Positions 45,540-58,220 of a stretch of DNA of 64,000 nucleotides are shown piece by piece. Below the pieces are notes generated by a model that searched no databases, was not told the DNA's origin, and was given only the letters and a program-made list of their open reading frames with translations. This stretch comes from Acytostelium subglobosum LB1 (lineage: Eukaryota; Evosea; Eumycetozoa; Acytosteliales; Acytosteliaceae), in assembly GCF_000787575.1 (NCBI RefSeq), contig NW_012236526.1:62001-126000 (forward strand), read 5' to 3'. The number at the start of each line of letters is the position of its first letter. Positions within the stretch are counted from its first letter, which is position 1. A program made the translations under genes and the position numbers.

Positions 45540-47691
45540 TAATATCTATCTATCTATCTTTCATGTTCACACGAATACATCTAGTTCTTGTTGTTTCTTT
45601 GTTCTTTTCGAATTAACTAACCCTCAACCCTTACCCTCGCCCTTGCCCTCGCACTCCCTCTCAACCTACTCAAAATCAATCACCTGATCAGTGAAGAGTA
45701 ACGGAAGTGTGAGCCAGGCCGTTCAATCAATCAATCAAACAATCATGTGAGGATGGCCAGTTGGATTGATGGTCAACCAGTTACATTTATCTAAATGATA
45801 CACACTTACACATAAAAATGATGTTCAAGTAATAGACAAGTTATAACATTTAAATTCAATAATCAATCAGGTGCAGAAGTGTCCTTTCCTGTCAAGTCCT
45901 CTTGTAGTTTATGACAATGTGCCATGATGTCAACACAAACAGCCAAGTTTCCTCCTCATCAATGTATTATTGTAGATGTAAGTGTGTTGTGTGTGTTTGG
46001 GCCAAACCATTGGATCGTTCAAACAATCAAACAAACACAACAACAACCATCATAATCAAACACACACAAATAATAATCAAACACATAAACACACACACAC
46101 ACACTGTGAGTGATCGATCACTCAGCTACATCACACAGATGGGTTGAGTAGTGTGTTTAATACTTATCAAAGGGGTATGGGAGCTCCTATATGTTTAACT
46201 AATATAGTTAGTGTGGTAAGTGTTGTTGTGCATTGTTTGATTGATTGATTGATTGATTGATGCCTCAATCCACCCAATTGTGTAAAGATTGACTTGGTGC
46301 TCTATCAAAGAATAGTGATAGAGAGACAGAGATAGATAGAGAGAAAGAAAAGAGAGAGGATAGATATATTTGTGTGAAAGTGTTTGGAATCATTGCTTTC
46401 GAAGTAATACTACTATCATTACAATCATCATCCATATTATTATTATTATTATTACTTTTTTATAACTTATTATTATATATATTTAATTTATTTATTTTAT
46501 TTCCAGAGATCATTCAAATCCAGTTTCAGGTACCAAACAATCAATCAATCAATCAACCATCAATAAATCCAAGGACCAAGACAAATTCATCTTTATTGCA
46601 TCGGTAAGTGATATCAGTAATGTAATAATAATATATCTTTTCAATCAATCAATCAATCTTAGCAACTTGGATTTTGTTTCAAATATTTAATATGTACAGA
46701 ACTAAAGAAATAGAGACAGTCTGTCTTTTGTCATTGATCCATTCATTCGTCCACGTATTCAAACGTAGAGACATTCATTCACTCTATCAATCACTCACAC
46801 TATCGCTGGAAGGATAGTTAATACATCACCTCAAATATTAATATTTGATATAGTTGTTGTTGTTGTTGTAATATTACGTACCTATGTTGAGACATCTTAT
46901 AATAATGAATGCCCCTTTATAATCATCATCTAGATTGTCATGTCCACCCATCATGGACACCAATATAATTCACTCCCTTTATCACTCACTCACTTATTCA
47001 CTCTGTCACTCACTTACACAATCATATTATCATTATCAAAGATATAAATAGTTTGCCAATCAATCACATCACACACCTCACACATTCACTATCACACACA
47101 CATAAATACATCCATTCATCAGTCAATCACTATTGTGGTGGTGTGTGTCTGTGGTAGTGATCAATTTGTACCACGTCCATTTTAGACGCCATTATAATAC
47201 AACCATCCATCCACTGAATAATAGACTGCAATCATTAGTATTTCCATCAATCCATCCTTCCATCCATCATCAACATCCACAGCATTTTGTTGTTGATGTT
47301 GTTTGTTATAGTGCCCGCCATCATCACCACTCTTAACACCTAATCGACAGAGAACAATCAATCATGTGATCAAGATCAAATCCAACAGTACAAACATATA
47401 CATACATCACATGACCATCTTCCAAACAACTACACCACATCATTCCAATCCACTTTGTTCAATCCATCAATCAATTCATTCATTCAATATTCCACCTCAC
47501 TCACTTCACTCACTTCAAGAATCATCCCATTTGATACCTTCTTACTTACCTTTTTTCCTTCCAGATACAAACTCATTCAGTCATTCAGGCGATTGTCGAT
47601 TCAAACTAGCTAGCTTGCCAGTCAGCCAGCAATAATTACTATTATTAAGAATGGAAACAGATTCATTAATGTATGTTTAGATTATTGATTA
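45540..47691. other. 2.1-kb gene-poor region
   Basis: Longest gene-free stretch of the window, between the 5' end of the F-box/LRR gene and the BTB gene. It holds AATCAATC and ACACAC tracts, TATTATTATT runs near 46440, a CA/TC-rich part from 46950 to 47540 and the last 50 bp up to the BTB start. Several CAG/GTAAGT-like sites (for example near 46505-46605) could be 5'-UTR introns of the BTB gene. No RNA gene could be recognised. Confidence 0.5.
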
Positions 47692-50363
47692 ATGGATAGA
47701 TTGACTTGGAGAATTATGGTACTAATATTATTATTTATAGGAGGATATCATTCAATGGCTCTAGGAATATCAGCAATAGTAATAATAGTAATAATATCAA
47801 GGGGAAGCAGAGTGGTCCCCTCTCCACATCAAAACCCAAGTATGGCGGTCAAACCTAATGTGTGGCCACGTTGTGTCCCTGCCGCCACACAACTAACTTC
47901 CACCACCCACCGCCTCCCCCTCGCACCTCATCGTCCATCAATCAATCAACCAATTGTTAACAATGCGACCTCTTCATCAACAACTCCTTTGACGACTACT
48001 ACTACTACTACTACTACAACAACTACTACTGCTAATGCAACTGTTACTGCTACTGTTCCAACAACTAATGTGACGACTCTATCAAACATTTTCAATCGCT
48101 CGATCAATAACCAAACTCGTACAACAACGAATATGACTATGACTACACCAACTACCGCGACTACCACTACCAATAATGCGATGACGACTATGACTTCGAC
48201 TAAAACTTCCAAACCACCACCTTTGTTGCCAACACCTTGGACCAAATCGACGAATAACTCGACGACGACGACCACGACATCGACAACTAAACGAAAACCT
48301 TCATCTTCGATAGAACTGGCAGATATTCAACTAAGTCGATCGCCCATCACATTTAGCTCGGGACCAGAGGACAATGGCTCAACGGACGAGGATATATTCA
48401 AGCTTTCAAAGGACCTGACCAACACGTTTGGCGTTCTGCACGGCGATGGCGATACGCCACCTCCCTTTAGCGACGTGATCTTCCGTGTGAAGGACCGTCG
48501 CTTCTTTGCCAGCAAGATCATGCTGGTGTCGCGAAGCGAGTACTTCAAGGCGATGTTCACGCACAGCATGAAGGAGTCCACGGTCAAAGAGGTGACGCTA
48601 GAGGGCGTCGAGCCAGACGTCTTCTATGTGGTGCTGCGCTACATCTGTATCGGCATCCTCGACCTCGACTTTGACATTCGCATCATTGGCTCCATCTACA
48701 ACTACTGCGACCTGCTCGGTCTGATGCGTGGCAAAGAGCTGGCGCTCGGCATCATGACGCGCTGCGCCATCTCCTACATGCAGGCACCGGACGTTGAGAA
48801 CGCTCTGCTGCTCTGGGACGCAGCCAACGCCATCATGATCCCAGTCGAGTCCATCCATCCACAGATGCGCGCCTTCATCATACAGTACGCCGCCATATTC
48901 ATGTACAGCGACATCTTCCCGTCAATCAGCGAGAAGACAGTGTGCGACATGCTGCGAAACGACGGTCTGCGCATGGAGGAGCTGGACATCCTCGAGTGCA
49001 TCGTCGACTGGTGTCGCGCCAACAGCACGGACAGCACAGGGGCCCCGCTGCCAAAGGACCCCGCCTCGGGCACGGGCTCGCAGAGCAAGCGAAGCAGCAT
49101 GTACCAGAGACGTGGAGTGCACGATGACAACGAGTCCACGGGCAGCTGTAGCAGTAGTCGCTGTAGCAGTCGTCGAGGATCCATCCACGAGCGGGAGACC
49201 GCCGGTGATCCCAACAGGACCGACTCACACAACGACACCGATGGCTCATACTCTGGCTCTGACCTAGAAGACGAGAGCGACTATGATGACGACTTCACAG
49301 ACGATGATGACAAGGAGGACAGTGCCAATGATGACTATTTCTACTCTACTGAGCCGTATGTATTAATTATTTGATTGATTGATTGCGAGAGTCGCGAAAC
49401 ATAAAGTGACGCGCGCGACTAACTCGGACCAACCAACATTAGTGAGAGCCAGGAAGAGGAGTTGGACGAATCAATCGATCGCAACCTGCTGAACAACCTG
49501 TTGCCATTGATTCGTTGGGAGAACATGAACATTGGAGAGGCCTTTGAGAGATTGGACTGTCTCAAGATCATACCAGAGAAAGAAATAACCAATTTACTTA
49601 GAGTATGTATAGCATCTATAATGTTTGATGGTCTCCGATCACTCTCTAACCTCTCATCTAACCATTTGTAAACAGGGCATTATTAGAGCAAACAGAGGAG
49701 AACCATTCCAATTCCTTGGATATCATTACAGACGACCACGCAACACAAGGAAGCGTACCTACCCTCTTGAATTCCTGTTGGGCATCAGTAAGTTCATTAA
49801 TTCATTCATTCACTTAATCAATCAATCTAACTCATTCATACTTTCAACTAGGCCAACCATTCAACTCACCTCAGAGCAATGAGCTGATGCCACTCAATCC
49901 AATATGCCAAGAGTTTGGACAGACATCTTGCCAATTCCTCTATCGCATCAAGAAGAATATCAAGTTGCCTTGCAACTTGGAAAGGTATGTTCTGGCTCTC
50001 CTTCCAGGTTGAAGGACTCCATCACTCACCATCTCATTCCATCCACACGCATACAGGTTTACATTTAAAGACAGGGACTTCTTTGTCCAGCTGAAAGAGA
50101 GGGAGAAGGGACAGTTGGCAGTGTACCTTGCCTTTGGCCAGAAGTTGACAAAGCCACTGGCGGTCGGTGTGTCTGCCACGATCATTGGATTCCGTTTCCA
50201 GGACAACATAGAGTTCACCTACAAGAAGATGTTTGATGAGGGCTTCGACAGTGCATGGGGCTGGCCACGTTTCATCAGTCTAGAGGCGCTACAGAAGGAC
50301 AAGTACACACACTATGGCGATAGTTTCGTACTGCTACTCGATCTCACCAGTCAGTGGGGTTGA
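47692..50363 (+). CDS. BTB-BACK protein with MATH-like C-terminal domain
   Basis: Possible Cullin-3 adaptor. Exons 47692-49355, 49443-49602, 49676-49787, 49852-49984 and 50057-50363 give 791 residues with this start. A Thr-rich low-complexity region leads to a BTB domain (SDVIFRVKDRRFFASKIMLVSRSEYFKAMF, about residues 262-365), then BACK-like helices (LLWDAANAIM..., DILECIVDWCRA). An acidic linker follows, and a C-terminal domain that looks MATH-like: SQPFNSPQSNE..., FRFQDNIEFTYKK, GWPRFISLEALQK, YTHYGDSFVLLLDL. The N-terminus is uncertain. A more likely start is ATG 47651, with a 41-64-nt intron using GTATGT and TTATAG; that frame reads Asn/Ser-rich for 35 codons, then disagrees with the Thr-rich frame. 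The hydrophobic MDRLTWRIMVLILLF... leader of the present start is therefore suspect. Confidence 0.78.
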
Positions 50364-51097
50364 TCAATCAATCGATCCATCATTGTCATAGCCATCACCT
50401 ACCTGTATTCATCCATTCATTGTATCCATCTCCAACTCCAACATCCCATCACATCAACTACACTATACCACTACCTTACCATACTACATCAACAGACGAG
50501 TCAAGACATAACCTTTCTTCGTACATGTTGAGCCAACAATGCAACACTCACAAACATAATAAACCTTTCAATCATTCATTCATTCATTCGTTTGCACTGT
50601 CTACTAGTTGTGGTCCGTGTCCCGACGTCGACAACATCCCAAACTTGAATGAGAGAGACTCGTGTGTTCCCTACTCCAAAGTTCTGTGAACATCCATCAA
50701 TTCAACCATCCAACCTCAAGGTGATGGGCCATAAAACACCAGATTGATGGCACTTGTCCATGACTAGTTCCCTCGAACTTTCCAATCTCGGGCACTTCGG
50801 GCATGTTTCAGAGGGGTGAGCGAAACTATTTTGACAGTTTTGATCAGGGCTCTTAGGTGCAAAACTGATCATAATACGAGTGGGGTTCGTTTCGGGCAAC
50901 CGATGCATCAATCTGTGGGCCATGATAAGGTGGCAAACTACTTGTTGCTGTACTTACTTTTGCATCACAATCCATTCAATCAATCAATCAAACAAACAAT
51001 CGTTCATTCATTCAAATCAATCCCATCCAATCACATCACTAAATTATCTCTATCCATCAAACAAATAATCAATCAATCAACTACTTATATTTTATAA
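50364..51097. other. Intergenic region with inverted repeats
   Basis: 734 bp. A part of higher GC (50720-50935) contains CAGATTGATG (about 50741-50750) and its complement CATCAATCTG (about 50906-50915), each near a GGCCAT, plus an inner TGATCAG/CTGATCA hairpin. The rest is AT-rich leader of the MFS gene. No protein gene. Confidence 0.45.
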
Positions 51098-52903
51098 ATG
51101 GACCCTTATAACAACGACCAACAAGTCGTTGGTTATGGATCGATCAATAATGACCGTGGTGGACATGGTCCAAACGTATCGATCAATGATGATGACACTG
51201 GCGCAGATGAGAAGACACAATTGATCATCAAGGATGACGTGCAACAACAACAACAGTCCGAGCCAGACAGACCCATTCACATGATCAGTATGATCAGTAT
51301 AATGGCGGTGGGATTCATCGCCAACATTGAGTACGGCATTGTGATGCCATCGATCAATGGCTTCATCGAGTCCAAGGACTCGCGATACAATCACATGAAC
51401 ACCACTGGCTCGGACAGCAGCGGCGAAAACACCAGCGACAGCTATCTCGGATGGGCCATCTCTGGCTTCAGTGTCACGCAACTGGTCTTTCTGCCACTCG
51501 TCGGTATATGGGCTGATCGCAGGTCGATCCGCGAAGCCATCAGTGTGTGCATCTTGATTGGAATCATTGGCAACGTGGTGTACGCCACTGCCATCAACCC
51601 TGTCATGATTGTCATGGGCCGTGTCATTGCTGGCATAGGCAGCGCCAACATGGCACTGACAACCAGCTATATCTCGGCCGTATCAAGCAAAGAGCAGCGC
51701 ACCAAATACATGGGCAAGATCAACGGTATCAACGCCATCGGCTTGGTGGCCGGACCCGCGTTCAATCTTCTTCTGGCGCTCTGCAAGTTTGACATCAAGA
51801 TTGGCAAGATGGATATCAAGGTCACACCATACAACAGTCCAGGCTACATGCTGGCCTTCCTTCTAACGTGCTGTCTGGTATCGTTCATCTGGTTCAAGGA
51901 GCCCGAGAGAATGAATGTCGAGGAAGACGCCAAGCCCATCATGCCAGTCGCCGGCAGCTCCTACTACAACTACAACAATGCTCCATCACAGCGAGTCATC
52001 ATCCCCACGAGCAGCAACGACATCACCATCCAGACGTCCATCTCGCAGATCACCGCGGCCAACCATCAGCTGTCGTTCAACTACCGCTCGATCAGCAGGT
52101 CGATGCGCTCGGGCCGCCCAGGCACGGCGATGATGTTCAACCAGCCCAAGGAGGACAGCTTCTGGACCAACTTCAAGAAGCTGCTCAACGCGTCGCTGCT
52201 GACGTGCTTCGTCATCAACTTTGTACAGAACCTTGTGTTTGGCGCGCTCGAGACAATGATCACTCCCATCACGCAGTACCAGTACAACTTCACCACGCTG
52301 GACAACTCGATCATGTACTCGGTGGTGTCGACAGAGATCATCGTCTTCATCTTTGCCACAGTGTTTGCCAGTAACTATGGCATCCAGGACAAGTACCTCA
52401 TTCTGTTTGGCCAGGTGTTCCTTGGTGCCGGTCTCATTCAGCTGCTCTTCTTCTTTGGTGTGCCTGCCACTGAATACGTGCCAATGTGGCAGTTCTGTCT
52501 TGCAGTTGGCATCACCACCGTTGGTATCCCAACCCAAAACACCTCCATCTACTCACTCTACTCCAAACTCCTCAACCGCATCTTTGGTGAGGAGGCTCAA
52601 CAAGGCTTCCAATCTGGTTTCATGGTATGTGCCATCACTCAATCACATTCAATCAATCAAAACTGGAATGATTCCATACTAACTACATCCATCCACTTCT
52701 TGATATAGATGCTGATGGGCTCTTTGGCCAGAATCGTTGGACCTCTGTGGGCCTCGTATGGACTGACAATGGCCAACCGATTCCCATTGTTCATTGTACT
52801 GGTGGCTCTATGGGTGTTTGATATTGGTGTCACTCTTATCTTCTTCAAGTCACTAACATTTGTCCATACGCCAGGACAAAAGGCAGTCATTGTTGGTCAT
52901 TAA
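51098..52903 (+). CDS. Major facilitator transporter, MFSD8-like, third copy
   Basis: Transporter related to, but clearly diverged from, the tandem MFSD8-like pair. Exons 51098-52624 and 52709-52903 give 573 residues. Cytosolic N-terminus (about 65 residues) is acidic with DEKTQLI. Helix 1 is MISMISIMAVGFIANIEYGI; then FSVTQLVFLPLVGIWADRRS (MFS loop 2-3 DRRS), ILIGIIGNVVYATA, VMGRVIAGIGSANMALTTSY. A long loop (about residues 265-355, rich in Ser/Arg/Asn) separates the halves. The single 84-nt intron interrupts the last helices, at the place equivalent to the third intron in the pair; the two earlier introns are absent here. Contains the palindromic element. Substrate is not predictable. Confidence 0.85.
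52674..52686 (+). repeat. Intronic TGGAAYNATTCCA element
   Basis: TGGAATGATTCCA in the only intron of the third MFS gene, followed by TACTAAC. Confidence 0.75.
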
Positions 52904-53186
52904 CTTTGAGTAGCTTAGTCAACAATAACTACATCATTACGCAACAACGCAACCAAACAACCAAACAAACAAACAACACATGCATGTATACAGATATACA
53001 TCCCGAGTCAGTTTATTCAATCGATCAATCAATCAATCCTACAACTCCATTCCATTACATGTCACGCACCAATCACCTGCTCGCTAGAACAGCCATGCAA
53101 CTTGAATGCGTGAACTACCAATATAATATAATAAACCAACATGTAGCACTAAAGCTGTTCCAAAGTGTCGTCGTCGTCCTACCTAA

Positions 53187-54418
53187 CTAATGCTTCTTGT
53201 TGGCAAGCTCGTGAAGGTATTGCTTGAGGATGTATACAGTGCCAGTCGATATCCTCTCGTTGCCATTGGTGAACTCTTGCTTCAACTTGGTGTGATCGAG
53301 TGGTGGACTTGTAGCGTGATAGTATGCTTCCAGTGGCTTGCTGTTTGGTTCGCTAGCCAGGCCCACCAGTGATTGATAGTCGTGTAGATGACCGGTGAAC
53401 TCAAACTCCTTGCGATTGCGTCCACTCAATACCTCGGCCAACTCTGAGATTGGCACCCAGGCTGCAGCGGCAACCTCCTTGTCCGACAGCTTGACCAATG
53501 ATTGTGAGTCGATCTCTTGAAGCAGCTTGGCCTTGGTATATAATACAATGTGATGCTCGCTGGGCAGCTTGTCCTTTTCAAGATTGACAGGATATGTGCT
53601 CTCGAATGCTCCAAACATTGAGATCTCGACGTCCAGCTTCAGACCTGTCTCCTCCTCCAACTCCCTGCGTGCTGTATCCACAAAGCTCTCGCCTTTCTCA
53701 ATATGTCCACCTGGCACGACCCACTCATCAGGGAACAATCTCATCAAGCTCGCTCTCTTTGTCAAGAAAATCCTGTTGTGTACATCTTCGATGATGATTG
53801 CGACTCCGACCTTGATTGAGTGAATGAGCAGTGTGTCAGTGATTGATCATTCGATAGAATGAATGAATGAATGAACGTATATATATATACCTTGAACTGG
53901 ATGTGACTTGGTATGTTTTGCTGAAGCCTTTGATGTACGATTGAGTTGGACTTCATGAGCATGGAGAATGGACATGTGGCGGGATGTGCAATGGGTAGGA
54001 TGTATGAGTTCATAGCAGGGGCACCCTCCTCCCTCTTGTAGACCTTGTTTGGGTTGGACACAACCATGCGTCCATTGACCTTATCATACTCGATGCGTAT
54101 CAATCCAATGGTGACCTCACCCAACAGCTTGAGTAATGTACATTTGTTCCAAGGTGCAATCTCGTATTGTAAAGCTGGTGATGGTGTTGTATCTTCATCA
54201 TGATCATCATCATCATTATTCTTCTTATTATGTTGAGCCAATGGTTTGTAGTAGGAGACCTCTGGTCTCCAGTATGATGGTTCAGACATGTGATCTTCGT
54301 AAAGTACTATTGGTTGGAAGTTAAAGTCAATCTTATGTAATAATATCAAGTTTAATAATGTTAACAATGATAATAATAAACAGATATTAACTCTAAGTTG
54401 ATTATTATTACTACTCAT
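53187..54418 (-). CDS. Membrane-anchored Nudix hydrolase, NUDT17-like
   Basis: Hydrolase of nucleoside-diphosphate-linked substrates. Exons 54418-53891 and 53810-53187 give 383 residues. An N-terminal hydrophobic segment (about residues 9-28, VNICLLLSLLTLLNLILLH) is a signal anchor or signal peptide, so the enzyme is probably not cytosolic. The complete Nudix box GX5EX7REUXEEXGU is GGHIEKGESFVDTARRELEEETGL (given here as a motif: Gly at its start, EE at its end). Flanks VGVAIIIEDVHNRIFLTKRA and PDEWVVPGG agree with NUDT17, as does the downstream HHIVLYTKAKL. Splice junction falls between HIQFK and VGVAI. The start ATG at 54418 gives the membrane segment; a later start would lose it. The gene converges on the third MFS gene. 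Confidence 0.84.
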
Positions 54419-55168
54419 TTGTATTTAAGTGAATGTGAATGAGTAAATGAGAGTGAATGAATGATCATACATCGACTTCAAACATTATTGCCAAAATCGT
54501 GTTTTTTCGAGTTTTTCAAACAACTGAACCATAATCAAAGTGATGAAAGACGAGCAATGAAAGCGAAATATCGATATTTTGGTCTAAATTATGTAACATT
54601 GTGTAGGGTCTACGGAGATTCAGTGCTGTTGTCCCAAGAATGCTACAAAGATGAAAGATCTGATCATTGACTATTAATGCGTACATGTTTAACACTTGAG
54701 TGTTAACGTGTCGTCAATGAACTGATTACATCTAGTACATTTTATATGTAAATACAAATAATAACTTAAAGATAAACATAACAAATACTATTAATATGAC
54801 ATCATCTCATTCATACATTATTACTTGTGTATGTTTACATAAGTTGAGAATGGAACAATTCTCTATTTGGTGTTCTCGCGTCAAACAGCGAGAAATAAAT
54901 TTGAATGAAAAAACATAAAGATCTGATTGTTCCGATCTGTTTCTTGAACATTTTGATCAAAGTGGTTCAATTTAAACGTCAAACTTGTCATTAATTCATA
55001 CATCATATTCATTCAAAGTTATATTATAACTAACTAACTTATCACCTCACCACCTTTCGCCTCCACCCACCTCTTCCCCATCTCCCATTCCAACTCAAAC
55101 TCAAACTCACACCTCAAACTCAAACTCATACTCATTCATATCCAACAAAACATATACTATATCAATCA
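54419..55168. other. Intergenic region with quasi-palindrome
   Basis: 750 bp between divergent Nudix and RBR genes, so both promoters lie here. The part 54664-54720 forms a nested palindrome listed separately. A 69-codon plus frame (54461-54670) has no family and is not called. CTCAAACTCAAACTCAC repeats lie at 55090-55130, near the RBR start. Confidence 0.5.
54664..54720. repeat. 57-bp nested inverted repeat
   Basis: Outer arms TCATTGAC (54664-54671) and GTCAATGA (54713-54720) are perfect complements. Inner arms TTAACACT (54689-54696) and AGTGTTAA (54699-54706) are also perfect, with a two-base loop. Fold or site for a dimeric protein; no known family. Confidence 0.55.
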
Positions 55169-57924
55169 ATGGACATTACTTCCGCATCTACAACAACAAC
55201 TACACCACTATTGAATAGCTTTGAGGAACCACTTTACGTGGATGTACCATATCCAGACACAAGAAAGAGAGTTTATATAACTTTGAAGAATGATGGAGTA
55301 GGCCAACATGAACCACAGGCATTGGTCATAAAGGATCAATGGAGTTTACAACAGATGTTGGATGTGTTGGTGCATAGATTCCAACTGGAGGATATATTGA
55401 AGAAGTCAAACAACACTTTGATGCCAGTGCTGTACACCACCGACGGCAAGCTGGTGCACTCACTCAAGTCATTGGTGCGTGATCACATTCTTCACTTGGT
55501 TGTGGAGAAGCGCGAGGTTGTCGAGGCACTTCTTCAAAAGGCCCAGGTGGCTGTCGAGGTCAAGCCCGTCGAGGTAAAGCCAGTGACCCCCACCACACAG
55601 TTTGAGCTCTGGCGCAAGGACTACGTGGCCGAGTCCGACTTCCTCAACGCATGTCTCGACCTTCAGTCGAGCTACCATCACCTCGTCCAGATTGGCGAGT
55701 CCTATCCCTACCGCTGCCGTCTGTTCCTGACCTCTGGCAACGCCATTCGCAGTGCCCACGTATGGGTCTATCTGGTGGACCAGCCTGGCACCACCGCCAT
55801 TTCCTTTGTCGTCCACTCCAAGCAGGCACCACTCAAGGAGCTGATCCAGAATCATCTGAACTCAGCCAACCTAAACCCAGCCAACTTGCTCGAGGTTGTA
55901 GAGCAATGTTTCAAGCTCGTCGATGAGTTCACATCCAAGGTGCCAACACATGATGCCACCACCCCCTACCTGGACGACGAGCTCATCAAGCTCTTCCCCG
56001 CTGAACACAAGGTCATCCCAACCATCAACGAGGTACATACCATCACTCAATCAAACAATCAATCACATGACACTGACACCATCACCTTTAGTCTACATTC
56101 TATTCATACTGCTACAAGGATGAGTACACTGTCGCGACCAAGACTGAGTTGCATCAGTCGTTGGCAAAGGAGACATTGATGAGGAGCAAGGGAGTGGTCA
56201 GTATGTCCACTAACCATTTGAACAAGACACATACGAAGGAGATCCGTCGCGAGAAGGCCGACCTTCGCTCATACAAGTTTGACATAAGCAACGGCTACGA
56301 ATGCCCAATCTGCATGTGCGACGATACTAACGCCGTGCAGCTGCTCTGTGGCCACACCTACTGCCGCGACTGCATCACTCAGTTTGTTGGCAACGAGTTG
56401 GTCATGGGCAAGGGAAACCTGGGCTCGATCAGATGTCCCGCCGCCAACTGCCAAGCAGTGCTCGATCAGGTCACTCTGGCCACACTCATGAACGCCCACC
56501 AGCTTGCCCAGAACCTCGACCAGTACTTCAACGAGTACTACCAGATCACCAACACCAACCGCTGCAAGTTCAAGCCATGCCGTCGCCTGGTCTACACCTA
56601 CCCAAACGAGGCCAAGGTCAACCCATACGTGCCATGCGCCTGCAACCATACACTTTGTCTAAACTGTGGAGACACGGCCATCCACTGGCCCATCCCCTGC
56701 AGCGGCTACCACGAGGACGAGCACAACGAGTTTGACAGCTTCCAGTACCTAATCAACAACACGACCAGTTGCCCTCGCTGCAAGCTGGCCGTCGAGAGAA
56801 TCTCTGGCTGCAACCATATGATGTGCTCGCGCTGCAACACCGCCTTTTGCTACGCCTGTGGTTCCTTCCGTAACGTCAACAACGATACACACAACTGTGT
56901 GGCTGACAAGAAGCTGGCCTCTGTCGCCCAGAACGTCATTGACTCTTTCAAGCTGGGCAAGAGCCTGTCTCCACAGACACTGCTGCGCATGATGAAGGCA
57001 CGTCGCGATCACAGTGCACTGGGCAAGGTACAGGGTATCCTACAGTCCATCCTATCCGCTTCGAATGACTCCAACCCGCTGTTCCAACTCTGTCGCGAGA
57101 CTCTAGAGTTGCTCATCAAGCGCATGGACAATACCAACCGCACCGAGGACAACAAGATAGAGCTCACAGCTCAGATTCAGGAGCGCATTAGCAAGCTGTA
57201 CTCCAAGACTCAGCATGTGGCAAGACGCGAGGCCAAGCCATCAATCCGCGTATCCTCTGACAATAGTGGCGTGATGGAGAAGACATTGATGTGCGACATT
57301 AGCTTGAATGGGTACACCAATGTTCTGGCGCAGCTCTTTGTCAACACTCGCATCAACAACCTCAAGTTCGAGGTGGTCAGCGCGCTAAACAGATGTCTAA
57401 AGTCGCAGGTCGCCATCTCTGACGCCACACTGGACAAGGTCAATCTCTACTGCTCCAAGGGCTACAAGATCGTCTCGACCAGCGACATCATGATCAAGGA
57501 CCAACTGTTTGTCGCATTGAATGGTGAGGCATTCCAAGAGCCACAAGAGCAAGATATGACAGAGTTGCTCAAGGACAAGACATCTGAACCAACGACAAAG
57601 AAGAAGAAGCCAACAACACATAGATTACAGCCTGGTCAGGAGAAGCAACCTCAACGTCACACCAATATAAAGGCAGTGGTGGCGGAGGAGTTGAACGATC
57701 TCAGGACCAATCCAGAGTACGTTGGACAACAGGATCAGAAGGCAGTCGATGACGAGAAGGCCATCCTAGAGGCAATCTGTGAAGACTTTGACGACATGGA
57801 TTATGACGACGATGAATACTATGACGAGGATGACGATGAGGACTATGAGAGTGCAGCAGCTAAAATTGAAACAGATGTTGACAAGGCCACCTACCGTAGA
57901 CTAAACCTTGGAAAGTGGTTGTAA
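55169..57924 (+). CDS. RBR-type (RING-IBR-RING) ubiquitin ligase
   Basis: E3 ubiquitin ligase of the Ariadne/HOIP hybrid mechanism. Exons 55169-56032 and 56092-57924 give 898 residues. The first 290 residues have an alpha/beta pattern of unknown type. RING1 (about residues 360-410) reads CPICMCDD, CGHTYCRDC, RCP..NC. IBR (about 440-500) reads CKFKPCRRLVYTYP...CAC.HTLCLNCG. RING2 (about 518-550) is CPRCKLAVERISGCNHMMCSRCNTAFCYACG, with the catalytic Cys in SGC followed by NHM. The remaining part includes helices and a globular section, then a basic and an acidic low-complexity tail (DDMDYDDDEYYDEDD), possibly a charged regulatory tail. All zinc ligands look present. The short 59-nt intron lies between the N-terminal part and RING1. 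Confidence 0.87.
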
Positions 57925-58220
57925 ACTTTATTATAAATACTCATAATACATATATATTATGTATATGTATCTGTTATCTGTACTGTATCTATAACATTCA
58001 TGTTGAATGAATGTGTTTGTTCATCTTTGACTTTGAAGTTGACCCAAAGATTCACTTTCCGCGACTTAGAGGTCTCGTGTGAACGATGAACAGGACCAAT
58101 TCATTCATTCATTAATCTTCATTCACTTACATAGATATAGATATAAGATACATACATATATTATATATATACATATATATACATATACTTAACATTATAT
58201 AACATTAAAATTACATAACA

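Noticed and set aside
47692-47805. Hydrophobic N-terminus of the BTB frame as a signal anchor
   Set aside because: It is probably translated intron: GTATGT at about 47671 and TTATAG at about 47740 flank it, and BTB-BACK proteins are cytosolic.
53762-53890. Extension of the Nudix first exon past HIQFK
   Set aside because: This is intron, with a clean GTATAT donor and CAATCAAG acceptor; skipping it restores the Nudix N-terminal strand.
54461-54670. 69-codon plus frame
   Set aside because: No family, sits in a divergent promoter and has no conserved feature.
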